This document shows, piece by piece, positions 1-7,612 of a stretch of DNA of 16,693 bases. The notes beneath the pieces were generated by a model. That model was not told where the DNA came from, did no database searches, and saw only the letters and a list, made by a program, of their open reading frames with translations. The translations under genes were made by a program, and so were the position numbers. Within the stretch, counting starts at the first letter, position 1; each line of letters begins with the position of its first letter. The DNA is from Microcaldota archaeon (GTDB lineage: Archaea; Micrarchaeota; Micrarchaeia; Micrarchaeales; Micrarchaeaceae), in contig JAJYVI010000010.1 of NCBI GenBank assembly GCA_021792115.1, positions 1-16,693 on the forward strand, in the 5' to 3' direction.

Positions 1-1251
1 TTCAAACCTGTTGAGGGAAAAAAGAGTGATGAAGCACACCCTGCAATTTACCCAACAGGCATAAAGCCAGATAATCTAAGCCGCGATGAGGAAAGACTGT
101 ATGATATTATAGCGAGGAGGTTTCTTGCAGCATTTGCAGAGTCTATGGAGATTGACAGGACACGAGTAATAGCAGGTTTCGGCTCTGAAAAATATTATGC
201 CTCAGGAAACCAGATTTCAAGAAAAGGATGGACTGAATTTTATCCTTTCTACAAGCCCGACGAGCAGCTTATCCAGGGATTTGAAAAAGGGGAAAAAATA
301 TCTGCTGACAAGACAAGCATTGCAAAGTCGCAGACACAGCCGCCAAAGAGGTATACTAAAGCAACACTTCTTGCAGAGCTAGAGAAAAGAAACCTTGGCA
401 CAAAGGCAACGCGCGCAGGGATAATAGACACCCTCTTCAAGAGGAACTATGTTGAAGGAGAAAGCATAGTAGTAACTAAGTTCGGGGCAAGCATATACAA
501 TGCACTTAAAAAATATTGCGAAATGATTGTTGATGAAAATACGACAAGGAAGCTGGAAAAAGATATGGATGCAATATCAAAAGGCAAGGAGAATGAAGAC
601 CATGTCCTCAAAGAGGGCAGAGAGATGCTCACTAAGGCACTTGATGCATTCAGCAAAAATAGTGCAAAAATATCCGAGGAATTGAAAGCGGGCTTGAGAA
701 GCACCCAGACTCTTGGCAAGTGTCCAAAAGATGGAGGAAACCTTGTAATAAAAAAATCAAAAACAGGCAAGTTTTTTGTAGGGTGCGACAACTATCCTAA
801 GTGCACAAACACATATCCCTTGCCAGGGAACTCGAAGATCATACCTACTGGAAAAGTTTGCGAATACTGCCATACCCCAATAATAAAGGTGGTCAGGTTC
901 AAAAGAGTTTTTGAAATGGATCTAGACCCTAACTGCCAGACGAAGAAGGACTGGTACAAAAAGCCTAGCGCACCTGCAGCAGCACCAGCAGGGACCAATT
1001 CTGTTCAGACTGTAAAAGAGGCTACAGATATGCAGGATAGGAGGGCAGCATCAAGTATTGTACAAGTTCAAGATGCTTTGCCTGCGCAAGAAAAGGCGCT
1101 AAAAAAAGAAACTAACATTTCTGGCAAACCCAAGTTGCATGATAGTATTGCAAAAGATAAAACAAAAAAAAGAATTGCTAGAAAAGCAAAAAAGGATGTT
1201 AAAAATGCAGATACAAGTAAAAAGAGGATAAAAAAAATTAGTAAAAAATAA
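1..1251 (+). CDS. topA: DNA topoisomerase I (type IA), C-terminal part; 5' end outside the window
   Basis: Relaxes negatively supercoiled DNA by single-strand cleavage and passage. The frame is open from base 1 and gives 416 residues. Near the start, SDEAHPAIYPTG is the conserved type IA motif that follows the active-site tyrosine, so the tyrosine lies upstream of the window. Residues about 113-190 carry the family block PPKRYTKATLL, LGTKATRAGIIDTL and a TRKLEKDMDAISKG-like segment. Two zinc-ribbon-like modules follow (about 242-330), then an Ala/Pro linker and a very lysine-rich tail ending KKRIKKISKK, probably for DNA contact. Each zinc module seems to have Asp where a fourth Cys is expected (CPKDGG; MDLDPNC). 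The gene converges on the next one with a 30-base gap. An internal ATG at 145 is not the start, because conserved sequence precedes it. Confidence 0.95.
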   Translation, partial: FKPVEGKKSDEAHPAIYPTGIKPDNLSRDEERLYDIIARRFLAAFAESMEIDRTRVIAGFGSEKYYASGNQISRKGWTEFYPFYKPDEQLIQGFEKGEKISADKTSIAKSQTQPPKRYTKATLLAELEKRNLGTKATRAGIIDTLFKRNYVEGESIVVTKFGASIYNALKKYCEMIVDENTTRKLEKDMDAISKGKENEDHVLKEGREMLTKALDAFSKNSAKISEELKAGLRSTQTLGKCPKDGGNLVIKKSKTGKFFVGCDNYPKCTNTYPLPGNSKIIPTGKVCEYCHTPIIKVVRFKRVFEMDLDPNCQTKKDWYKKPSAPAAAPAGTNSVQTVKEATDMQDRRAASSIVQVQDALPAQEKALKKETNISGKPKLHDSIAKDKTKKRIARKAKKDVKNADTSKKRIKKISKK

Positions 1252-1281
1252 AAATGCTGCAATTATTTATTTACTATTTTG

Positions 1282-2064
1282 TTATGCCTTTTCCTTCCTG
1301 ACAAGGCTTTTGTAATCCTGAATCAGCCATGGCTTATCTTTTCTTGCTGACAGGAACGCATTTATACTGGATTCATCGAAACTAGGATCAAGATAAGGGT
1401 TAAATGTTGGATATGCGTCTACTCTGAAGAAGGATTCTTGAAATCTAAACCTGAAAAATTCTGTGAGATCCTCATCTACAAGAGTATTTATGCCATGGGC
1501 ATGCGCTGCCTGCGCTAATTTCTCAACGCAGTCCCACATATGGAATCCAGTAACAACTAATGAAGACATATTTCCAAGCTTCTGCAATATATTTTCATTG
1601 TCAGGATACGGATATATTCCTTCATTGTTTTTTGACCTATGAGTTGCGGAATCCATGCCAACGCGTATAACACGATCTGATTCGTGCACAGTTATTATGT
1701 TAGACACACTGCAGTCATCAAGAATTGCAAAGAAGATGTTATACCCTTTTTGCCTGTATCTTGCATCAATGCAAGAATTTATCACTTTTGAGTATTTATC
1801 CTTACATCTTAAAAAACTCTGCATAATATTAGCGGCAGCAGCATTTTTGTTATTGTTCTTGTTAATATTGTTGCCCTCTTTATTGTAATACTTATGCTCT
1901 ATCTTGAATTTCAGGCGATTTAATTCAATATCAAATATTTCTTGTTGAGGGTATAGAAATATAAACGCCTTTTGATAGTAGTTGTTTAAATCTCCAGTCG
2001 CCCTTATAGAGGCAGCTGATGCTGTTGGATTGGAATTATACTCTGCATGTTTTATATGATCCAT
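1282..2064 (-). CDS. Hypothetical protein with a weak isochorismatase/cysteine-hydrolase-like segment
   Basis: No confident family. 260 residues from the ATG at 2064; a TTG 15 bases upstream (2079) is also possible. Around residues 168-200, VVTGFHMWDCVEKLAQAAHA followed by HGINTLVDED matches the isochorismatase-superfamily pattern G-x(5)-C-V-x-x-[TL]-A-x-x-A-x-x-x-G, in which the Cys is the nucleophile. Near residue 33, AFIFLYPQQEIF resembles the N-terminal strand (A-L-L-V-I-D-x-Q-x-x-F), but the catalytic Asp position is Tyr. An Asn-rich low-complexity insert (NNINKNNNKN) lies near residue 65. No signal peptide or membrane segment is seen. It stands alone, divergent from the trmI-like gene and convergent with topA. 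It may be a degenerate cysteine hydrolase or an unrelated lineage-specific protein. Confidence 0.7.
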   Translation of the reverse strand: MDHIKHAEYNSNPTASAASIRATGDLNNYYQKAFIFLYPQQEIFDIELNRLKFKIEHKYYNKEGNNINKNNNKNAAAANIMQSFLRCKDKYSKVINSCIDARYRQKGYNIFFAILDDCSVSNIITVHESDRVIRVGMDSATHRSKNNEGIYPYPDNENILQKLGNMSSLVVTGFHMWDCVEKLAQAAHAHGINTLVDEDLTEFFRFRFQESFFRVDAYPTFNPYLDPSFDESSINAFLSARKDKPWLIQDYKSLVRKEKA

Positions 2065-2114
2065 GATTATTATTAGCAATCTTTTGATATTTATAGCTGC
2101 TTCTTAGCATATAG

Positions 2115-2125
2115 GATATATAAAA
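2115..2125 (+). promoter_or_regulatory. Archaeal TATA (box A) element for the trmI-like gene
   Basis: GATATATAAAA lies about 44 bases before the ATG at 2169. It would start transcription near 2150 and give a leader of roughly 20 bases. The same short divergent spacer (2065-2168) also carries A/T-rich TATA-like stretches on the minus strand for the orphan gene on the other side. No strong Shine-Dalgarno precedes 2169. Confidence 0.5.
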
Positions 2126-2168
2126 ACAAAACTATAAAAAATAGAAATGCATAGAATTCAATGATCAC

Positions 2169-2786
2169 ATGTTTATCCCGTCACATTACAAAAGGCTGAA
2201 ACGCGGACCGCAGGTAATTCTTCCAAAAGATATAGGCATGATAATAGCATATGCAAACATAAATAAAAATAGCATCTGTATCGACGCAGGAACTGGAAGC
2301 GGATGGTTGGCTGTAAGCATGGCAAAAATATGCAAAGAAGTTTATTCATATGAACTAAAGCCAGAATTCATAAAAATAGCAGAGCACAATAAAAGAATAG
2401 AAAATCTTAACAACTTGACAATACACAATGCAGATATAACAAAAAAAATATTTGAGAAGGATGTTGATGTTGTTGTACTTGACCTGCCTAATTCAGAGAA
2501 GGCAGTTAAAAACGCGTATAAAGCTCTTAAGAATGATGGATATATTGCCGGATATGTTTTGCACATTGAGCAGCTAAGAAAATTTTTTAGCAAACTTGAA
2601 AAATATGGGTTTAAAAATATTTTTGCTGTGGAAGTAATAATGAGGGATATGCTTATCAGGGAAGCAGGCATAAGGCCATCTACAAAGGGGATATGGCATA
2701 CAGGCTATCTTATATTTGGGCAGAAGCAAAGTACTACTGGAAAACCAGTACAGCCAAATCCTCAAAAAAATAATGGTTTGCCTTGA
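2169..2786 (+). CDS. trmI: TrmI-like tRNA (adenine-N1)-methyltransferase, N-terminally short
   Basis: Predicted SAM-dependent methyltransferase of the TrmI/Gcd14 family, which methylates N1 of A57/A58 in the T-loop of tRNA. Diagnostic features are RGPQVILPKDIGMI (residues 12-25), the SAM-binding loop DAGTGSG (39-45), an acidic strand end YELKPE (61-66) and the family motif VVVLDLPN (101-108), whose Asp is the catalytic-site acid. Length is 205 residues, against about 250 for typical archaeal members. The small N-terminal beta domain before RGPQ is reduced to some 11 residues. A stop codon at 2142-2144 in the same frame, with no earlier ATG, shows the shortness is real. The hydrophilic C-terminal tail overlaps the convergent HEMK2-type gene by 53 bases. 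Catalytic core is confident; exact target base is inferred. Confidence 0.85.
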   Translation: MFIPSHYKRLKRGPQVILPKDIGMIIAYANINKNSICIDAGTGSGWLAVSMAKICKEVYSYELKPEFIKIAEHNKRIENLNNLTIHNADITKKIFEKDVDVVVLDLPNSEKAVKNAYKALKNDGYIAGYVLHIEQLRKFFSKLEKYGFKNIFAVEVIMRDMLIREAGIRPSTKGIWHTGYLIFGQKQSTTGKPVQPNPQKNNGLP

Positions 2787-3297
2787 ATATATCTGCATTA
2801 AGATTCTTTACATCCTCTTCGTAGTTGTTGAATGAACTTTCAAGCATAATAACAACATGCTCTTTCTCCACATAATTTTTGTACTGACTTAAAAATGCAT
2901 CTATCAGTTCCCTGCCCTGCTTGCCTCCGTCAAGAGCATATTCACGTTGATTTAAAGAACCTAAAGGCTCTGATGGAAGGTATGGAGGATTAAATATTAT
3001 TGTATTGAATTTCTGGGATATGTTAGAGAATAAGTCTGTTTCAATGAACTCCCCTGTAAATGAATTTAATGCGGAATTGCGCCTTGCACAGTCCAGTGCA
3101 TTTTTGTCAATGTCTGCAAATGTTACTTCACAGCCATTTGCGCATGCTGTAAGCCCAAGTATCCCTGTGCCTGTCCCCATATCTAATGTTTTTTTAAATG
3201 CCAGTTTTTCAACTGCTTCTGCCATAATAAATGAGTCTTCTCTCGGTAAATATACATTCCTGCCGCAAGATTCTAATTTTAAATTATTGAATAGCAA
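2734..3297 (-). CDS. HEMK2/Mtq2-type protein methyltransferase (release-factor glutamine methyltransferase)
   Basis: Predicted to methylate the Gln of the GGQ motif in archaeal release factor aRF1; HEMK2/Mtq2 relatives act together with Trm112. The 187-residue sequence shows VYLPREDSF (15-23), SAM loop LDMGTGTGILGL (38-49), acidic FADID (60-64), the catalytic NPPYLP (103-108) and the HEMK2-characteristic DGGKQGRELIDAFL stretch (123-136). It ends with an FFEDLAVLVF strand that fits the family, so the stop at 2734 is genuine. The start is TTG at 3297, preceded by AGGA at suitable spacing. No ATG lies upstream before an in-frame stop. It is the last gene of a minus-strand cluster, 29 bases after the helical-repeat gene. 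A lysine methyltransferase role, known for some HEMK2 relatives, is an alternative. Confidence 0.88.
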   Translation of the reverse strand: MLFNNLKLESCGRNVYLPREDSFIMAEAVEKLAFKKTLDMGTGTGILGLTACANGCEVTFADIDKNALDCARRNSALNSFTGEFIETDLFSNISQKFNTIIFNPPYLPSEPLGSLNQREYALDGGKQGRELIDAFLSQYKNYVEKEHVVIMLESSFNNYEEDVKNLNADIFKANHYFFEDLAVLVFQ

Positions 3298-3326
3298 GTT
3301 ATCCTGCCTGCAGAAATATTAAGGTG

Positions 3327-3704
3327 CTAATCCCTTTTTATCCTTTTCAGCATAAGTGTTTTTTCAGCATTTGCAGCAATATCCTTGTCAGGATCATGCA
3401 TTAATTTTTTTATTATTTCAAAAGGAGTTGAGGTATTCTTGGAAATTCCGGATTTTATATACGGGTCTTTTGTATTTCCTGCCTTTTTAAGGATTTCAAA
3501 AGGCATGTGAGGGTTTTTGAACGCAGAGTATCTTACAAACCAATCGCTGTGCTTGCCAAGATCCATCAACTGCTTTGGATCATGGGATATTTGCGCATAC
3601 GCAATTGCCTCGCCTAGGCTTCTGCCAAGAATAAGTTCCTCTTCGTACATTTCCTTTATTTTGATGAATTTTTTCAACTGCTCTTTTGTTAATGGTTTAT
3701 ACAT
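3327..3704 (-). CDS. Small helical-repeat (LRV/HEAT-like) protein
   Basis: 125 residues with no catalytic motif. After a basic N-terminal helix (KEQLKKFIKIKEMYEEE) come repeating units: DWFVRYSAFKNPHMPFEILKK (54-74), then PYIKSGISKNTSTPFEIIKK (81-100), then a final partial unit with DIAANAEKTL. The pattern D-x(2)-V-R-x(2)-x(2)-N-x(2)-[TM]-P-x-E-[IL]-[LI]-x-K is typical of leucine-rich-repeat-variant and HEAT-like alpha-solenoids, which bind proteins or nucleic acid. The usual Arg of the repeat is kept in the first unit and is Lys in the second. ATG at 3704; 29-base gaps to the genes before and after suggest one transcript. Function unknown; a binding or adaptor role for a neighbour is inference. 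Confidence 0.82.
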   Translation of the reverse strand: MYKPLTKEQLKKFIKIKEMYEEELILGRSLGEAIAYAQISHDPKQLMDLGKHSDWFVRYSAFKNPHMPFEILKKAGNTKDPYIKSGISKNTSTPFEIIKKLMHDPDKDIAANAEKTLMLKRIKRD

Positions 3705-3733
3705 AGTACCAGTTTTTATTTATTTCAGTAAAT

Positions 3734-4327
3734 CTATTGCATTACTTGTTGTGTTTTCTGTCTCTCAAACTTAACAAGCCTTTTTTCAAGATTTTGCAGC
3801 GCGCCATTTTTTTTAGAATATATTACTTCGCTGCAGATGTCGTTAATCCTTAAGCCACATTTCATTAACTTTCTATTTAATGCGCCTATAGTCATGTCAG
3901 TTATTATTACAAAATAATAATCACTTCCAAAATTATCCATAAAACTCTTGTATTTGCGAATTCTCTTGTCATCAAAAAACTGCTTTCCATGAGGCTCCAA
4001 AACAAGACTTTTTTTATTCACTTCTAGGCCCTTTATAATAAAATCTGGCCTGAAAATAGTTTCGTGCGGCATAGGCACGTTCGCTAGCGCAATATCCTGC
4101 TGAAATTTAAAGTTAAGAGGCATATTTGTAGCAAACAAGTTTGGTATCATCGCAGTTGTATCACAAACTAATTTTTGGTTAAAATCAAAGTCGAGGTTAT
4201 GCTTTATTAAAACTGATGCAACATTAATTTCAAAAGAAGATGGGCTGCACTTTCCAAGGCCCACTTCATTCAGTTTGGACCTTAACAAACTTTCAACTTT
4301 GCTGCTTTGTGGCATTATTTTTTGCAT
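3734..4327 (-). CDS. Predicted PD-(D/E)XK-fold nuclease-like protein
   Basis: 197 residues. The region FRPDFIIKGLEVNKKSLVLE followed by PHG (92-114) matches the restriction-endonuclease-like core: a metal-binding Asp in PDF (D95), a beta strand, then a Glu in LVLE (E111) with His113 where Lys is common. The following helix, DDKRIRKYKSFMDNFG, then the strand YYFVIITD (137-144), also fit this fold. A Glu in an N-terminal helix (SFEINVASVL) could be the additional fold acid. No recognition domain is seen. The ATG at 4327 is supported by GAGGT six bases upstream. It heads the cluster with the helical-repeat and HEMK2-type genes. The fold assignment comes from motif spacing only; a house-cleaning or repair role is speculation. 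Confidence 0.75.
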   Translation of the reverse strand: MQKIMPQSSKVESLLRSKLNEVGLGKCSPSSFEINVASVLIKHNLDFDFNQKLVCDTTAMIPNLFATNMPLNFKFQQDIALANVPMPHETIFRPDFIIKGLEVNKKSLVLEPHGKQFFDDKRIRKYKSFMDNFGSDYYFVIITDMTIGALNRKLMKCGLRINDICSEVIYSKKNGALQNLEKRLVKFERQKTQQVMQ

Positions 4328-4439
4328 CTTTAAACCTCATAGAAATTAATTTAATTATTTATTATAATATTTACTTTTATTCTACTTCTATTTCAGTTTT
4401 ATTTTGTTATTCTATTCAATTTTTATTCCATTAACTTTT

Positions 4440-7241
4440 TCACCTTACCTTAATCTGCTTTTTTGTGTTAAAAAATTCATTTTGCAGGTCACTAGATTTT
4501 GTTCGCAGCGCGGATTTGAAATAGTTATTAGATCTTAGTTCTGACTTATGTCTTAAAACCTTACTGTCTCCTATCTCATACTCTGAATGCACATATCCTG
4601 TTATTTCCCCAACAGAGTTGTTTGTTGCTTCTAAAAAGGAATTTTCTTCAACAGAAGTAAGAGAAGGGGTAATCTCAATACTGTTATCTGTTGTATTTAT
4701 TTGCATATACTGGTGCCAATGCGATCCTACACTTATCTGCGCATCTGAATTCTTCTTTCTCAGTTTATTTACAATTCCTTCCACATTCTTTCCGATGCTA
4801 TGTGCTATTAATATAGGTATGTTATTGCCATTCACATCCATTGAAAATTCGCCTGCACCATATGCAGACCCATGTATAATCTTGACATTCTCAAAATCAG
4901 GGAATTTTCCTCTTATATAGGATTTTATTGCACTTGCAAGCTTTTCTGCCTCATCTAGCTTGTTCTCTTTATATGTTTTATTGTAATGGTTTCCACTTGC
5001 GATGATTATAGCTCCTTTTTTCTCAATCACTTTATCAATTGCAGGTGTCATTATTTTTACAAAAGGCTCTATCTGCGCATCAATGTTCTGTATGGGCGTT
5101 TCATTAATGAAATTAGTGAGGAAGCTATTCATCTCCTTCAATATCTCTGTTTTGCTAAGCTTCTTTTGCTGCAGAAACATTAAGTATTCATTTATAAGCT
5201 CAGGCTTTTTGCGCTCTTTTATCACATTCATATAATTGTTTAGGTTTCCTTCGATTATGTCGCCATTAAGTATTAAGACATCTGGAGGGTTGTTTGAAAT
5301 ATCATTCACACATGCTGTCAATAGATCTATTTTTGTCTCTCCACTGCCAAAATGTATGTCACTTATACTTGCAACTGAAATCTTTGAGAGTGGAACCACC
5401 TTATTCTGCTGCTTTGCAAAATCGCTAAGAGTCACATACTTTAAGTCTTTTTCCCTTAATTCAGATAGAAGCTTGTGGGATACGAGCATCTTCTGTATTC
5501 TTGCATCGTCAATAAACTTCTGTATTTTCAGTTCATTGAGGCTGTTATTGTCATGACTATCTTTATTTTCATTTTTGCCGATTTGTATCTGATTGCTTGC
5601 TTTGGTGTTTATCTGCAACTGCTTTTTAGTTAAGTCAGGTATGATTGCCTTCTCTTTCTCAATAAGCGCATTTGCCTTATTGACTAGGTAATCATGCTTT
5701 ATTACATCAGATATAAAGTTAATGCCATCAAAAGAGATCAAAGTTATTCCTGAAAATAAAAGGGACTTTTCAAATGCACTTGTAAGCCTTGTCTTTATTT
5801 TTTCATTCCAGAGCGCAAATGTCTTTTGAGGGTCTGAGAGATGGCCTGAGCACGCTATTGCTATATTTTTATTAGAGTTATTATAAGAAGGGATTATAGT
5901 GAATGAATTAGCCATTGTGTGGCCGACTATTGCCAAGTTCGGCTCGAACTGGAGTTTTCTAGATATATTACCTATTGTTACATTCATTTCAGAATTTGAC
6001 TTCATCTTGAAAACATTTGAAGTGTTCGAAGGATTATTGGAGATTAAAGTCTTAAGGCTTAATTTATTTTTTGAAAAGTTGAATGAATTTAAGTTATTCT
6101 TGCCTACAAGAAGAATCTCTCTTTTTCTTCCAAATGCAAATCCTAGTACATACTTAAAGTAGTCAAAGCTTATCTCCTCAATAAGCTTTATTGACTGTGC
6201 TTCCGCAGGGATTGTCCCTGTAAAAGTGTCTATGCGCTTTGACTTATTCGCCATCTGTATGTTTAGACTCAAGCTTTTTATCTTGCTTATAGTAATATCT
6301 ATCGCCTTCAAGTCATTTGAAAGCTTTTTGCCAGAAATAATCAATTTTTTATAGTCCGGACTGAATATGTCTTTGCTCTCATCTATTTTTTTGTTTGTAT
6401 CCACTAATGCATCTTCTATTTCATGCTTGCGCATTTTAAGAGCCTTGAGATCAAGTGAATTAAATTTGCTGCTTTGAGAATAAAGCGTAAGTATTTTTTG
6501 TCTTATTTCTATAAGTTCCTGCATTTCTTGCTGGTTTTTTAGAAGTTCTAGCTTATTTTTATTATTTTCAATCTCTTTTTCATGCCTTAATTTTTCAATC
6601 CTCTCAGGTTGCATGCCTTTTTTTATTTTTGAATTCAGCACTCTTAATGATTTTTCTATCTTTTCCTTTGAGGATGTTGTTATCTCTATTATCTTATTTC
6701 TTGATTCTATCTCACTTTCAAGGCTAAGGCATAAGTCATTAAGAATTTCAGGTTTATACACAAAGTCATAATTCAATGTTGTTGCTATGTCTGTTTTGTA
6801 TTTAAGGTCATCCTCGCCCATTACATATATTACTTTTGCATTTTCGTCGGCGCTATTGAAAATTCTTGTAAAATAAACCTGTATGATGTCTGCTGCATCC
6901 CTCAGATTGTTTATATCATTAAACATTGCAAGCATGTCATCCCATCTTCTAGGGCCTCTTGTCCTTGGAATATGTTGGGTTGTACTGCCATATGGGAGGG
7001 CGCCTCCATTTATTAGTAGTATATCAGGGCTGGTCCCTTCGGCTTTCTTTTCCTTGAGCAGTTCTGATATCCCTATCATAGCTTTGCTGCTGAAATCTTT
7101 AAGCCCACTGTGTATGTTGCCAATGCTAAGCAGTTGTATTTTTGAATTGTTTGAGGAGGAGGTTAAAAGATTGACAGGGTAGAGGGCAAAGGTTGAATTT
7201 TTTGAATCAAGAAAATTTACTAATAATTTTCCATTTGCCAT
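4440..7241 (-). CDS. Tandem metallophosphoesterase protein: inactive N-terminal domain, coiled coil, intact C-terminal domain
   Basis: 933 residues from the ATG at 7241 (an in-frame TTG at 7250 adds three). Residue numbers here count from that TTG. The C-terminal calcineurin-like phosphoesterase domain (about 620-885) has the full metal-ligand set: SISDIHFG (D631, H633), LNGDIIEG (D664), SGNHYN (N754, H755), IAHSIG (H817) and VGSHWHQY (H844, H846). The N-terminal region (about 38-150 and 360-510) follows the same order with ligands lost: SIGNIHSG (D to N), INGGAL (D to G), MGEDDL (NH to ED), VGHTMA (final H to M). Between the halves of the first domain lies a charged coiled coil (about 170-330). 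No signal peptide or membrane helix. Substrate unknown; a nuclease, phosphodiesterase or nucleotide phosphatase activity is possible. A TATA-like element precedes it. Confidence 0.88.
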   Translation of the reverse strand: MANGKLLVNFLDSKNSTFALYPVNLLTSSSNNSKIQLLSIGNIHSGLKDFSSKAMIGISELLKEKKAEGTSPDILLINGGALPYGSTTQHIPRTRGPRRWDDMLAMFNDINNLRDAADIIQVYFTRIFNSADENAKVIYVMGEDDLKYKTDIATTLNYDFVYKPEILNDLCLSLESEIESRNKIIEITTSSKEKIEKSLRVLNSKIKKGMQPERIEKLRHEKEIENNKNKLELLKNQQEMQELIEIRQKILTLYSQSSKFNSLDLKALKMRKHEIEDALVDTNKKIDESKDIFSPDYKKLIISGKKLSNDLKAIDITISKIKSLSLNIQMANKSKRIDTFTGTIPAEAQSIKLIEEISFDYFKYVLGFAFGRKREILLVGKNNLNSFNFSKNKLSLKTLISNNPSNTSNVFKMKSNSEMNVTIGNISRKLQFEPNLAIVGHTMANSFTIIPSYNNSNKNIAIACSGHLSDPQKTFALWNEKIKTRLTSAFEKSLLFSGITLISFDGINFISDVIKHDYLVNKANALIEKEKAIIPDLTKKQLQINTKASNQIQIGKNENKDSHDNNSLNELKIQKFIDDARIQKMLVSHKLLSELREKDLKYVTLSDFAKQQNKVVPLSKISVASISDIHFGSGETKIDLLTACVNDISNNPPDVLILNGDIIEGNLNNYMNVIKERKKPELINEYLMFLQQKKLSKTEILKEMNSFLTNFINETPIQNIDAQIEPFVKIMTPAIDKVIEKKGAIIIASGNHYNKTYKENKLDEAEKLASAIKSYIRGKFPDFENVKIIHGSAYGAGEFSMDVNGNNIPILIAHSIGKNVEGIVNKLRKKNSDAQISVGSHWHQYMQINTTDNSIEITPSLTSVEENSFLEATNNSVGEITGYVHSEYEIGDSKVLRHKSELRSNNYFKSALRTKSSDLQNEFFNTKKQIKVR

Positions 7242-7286
7242 TAAATTCAACCATTAATAGCTAAATATTACTTTTACTTTTGCATA

Positions 7287-7297
7287 CCTTTATATCG
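7287..7297 (-). promoter_or_regulatory. TATA (box A) element for the tandem phosphoesterase gene
   Basis: On the minus strand CGATATAAAGG lies about 45 bases before the ATG at 7241, placing a transcription start near 7265 and leaving a leader of about 25 bases or less. The spacing fits an archaeal promoter. Motif match only. Confidence 0.45.
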
Positions 7298-7381
7298 TGT
7301 CCTATCATCTTTTTGTAAGTTTAACCCAATCAGATATTATTTTCATATTAAAGTATTTAAAGGTATTGAACAAAATTTTGT

Positions 7382-7425
7382 AAGTACTTTATCATTATTG
7401 CTACAAAAGTACTTTATTTAGTACT
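7382..7425. repeat. Cluster of three AGTACT palindromic cores
   Basis: AAGTACTT occurs at 7382-7389 and 7407-7414, and the shorter core AGTACT at 7420-7425, so the cores are 25 and 12 bases apart. They lie about 140-185 bases upstream of the tandem phosphoesterase start and could be binding sites for a dimeric regulator. In AT-rich DNA chance occurrence is possible. Confidence 0.3.
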
Positions 7426-7612
7426 TATTTTACCTCTTATGATTTGCACTTCATTGTTAGTATTCATTACTGTATTGTTTTAAAATAATACCTGTCTTCA
7501 TTCATTTTTGTTATTGATTATGCTTGCGCTCTTGTGATATTTATATCTTTAGCCAATGCATTTCTTGTGGCATACTTGCAAAAGCCGTAATGCTAGATGC
7601 ATTGCATTAATA
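7426..7612. other. Gene-free stretch downstream of the IPP isomerase gene
   Basis: No convincing gene on either strand between 7242 and 7612. In this part I see only AT-rich sequence and a perfect 8-base inverted repeat, CAATGCAT at 7554-7561 and ATGCATTG at 7597-7604, separated by 35 bases. It sits just after the isomerase stop codon on the minus strand and might mark its transcript end. No tRNA-like fold was found. Confidence 0.35.

Noticed and set aside
4328..4439. Repeats of TTCTAT/TTATTC type before the nuclease-like gene, considered as a repeat array
   Set aside because: Irregular low-complexity T-rich DNA without constant unit length; best seen as an AT-rich promoter region.
4618..4920. 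100-codon plus-strand frame inside the tandem phosphoesterase gene
   Set aside because: Antisense of conserved metal-ligand motifs; Ser/Phe/Ile-rich shadow, like several others across 4986-7182.
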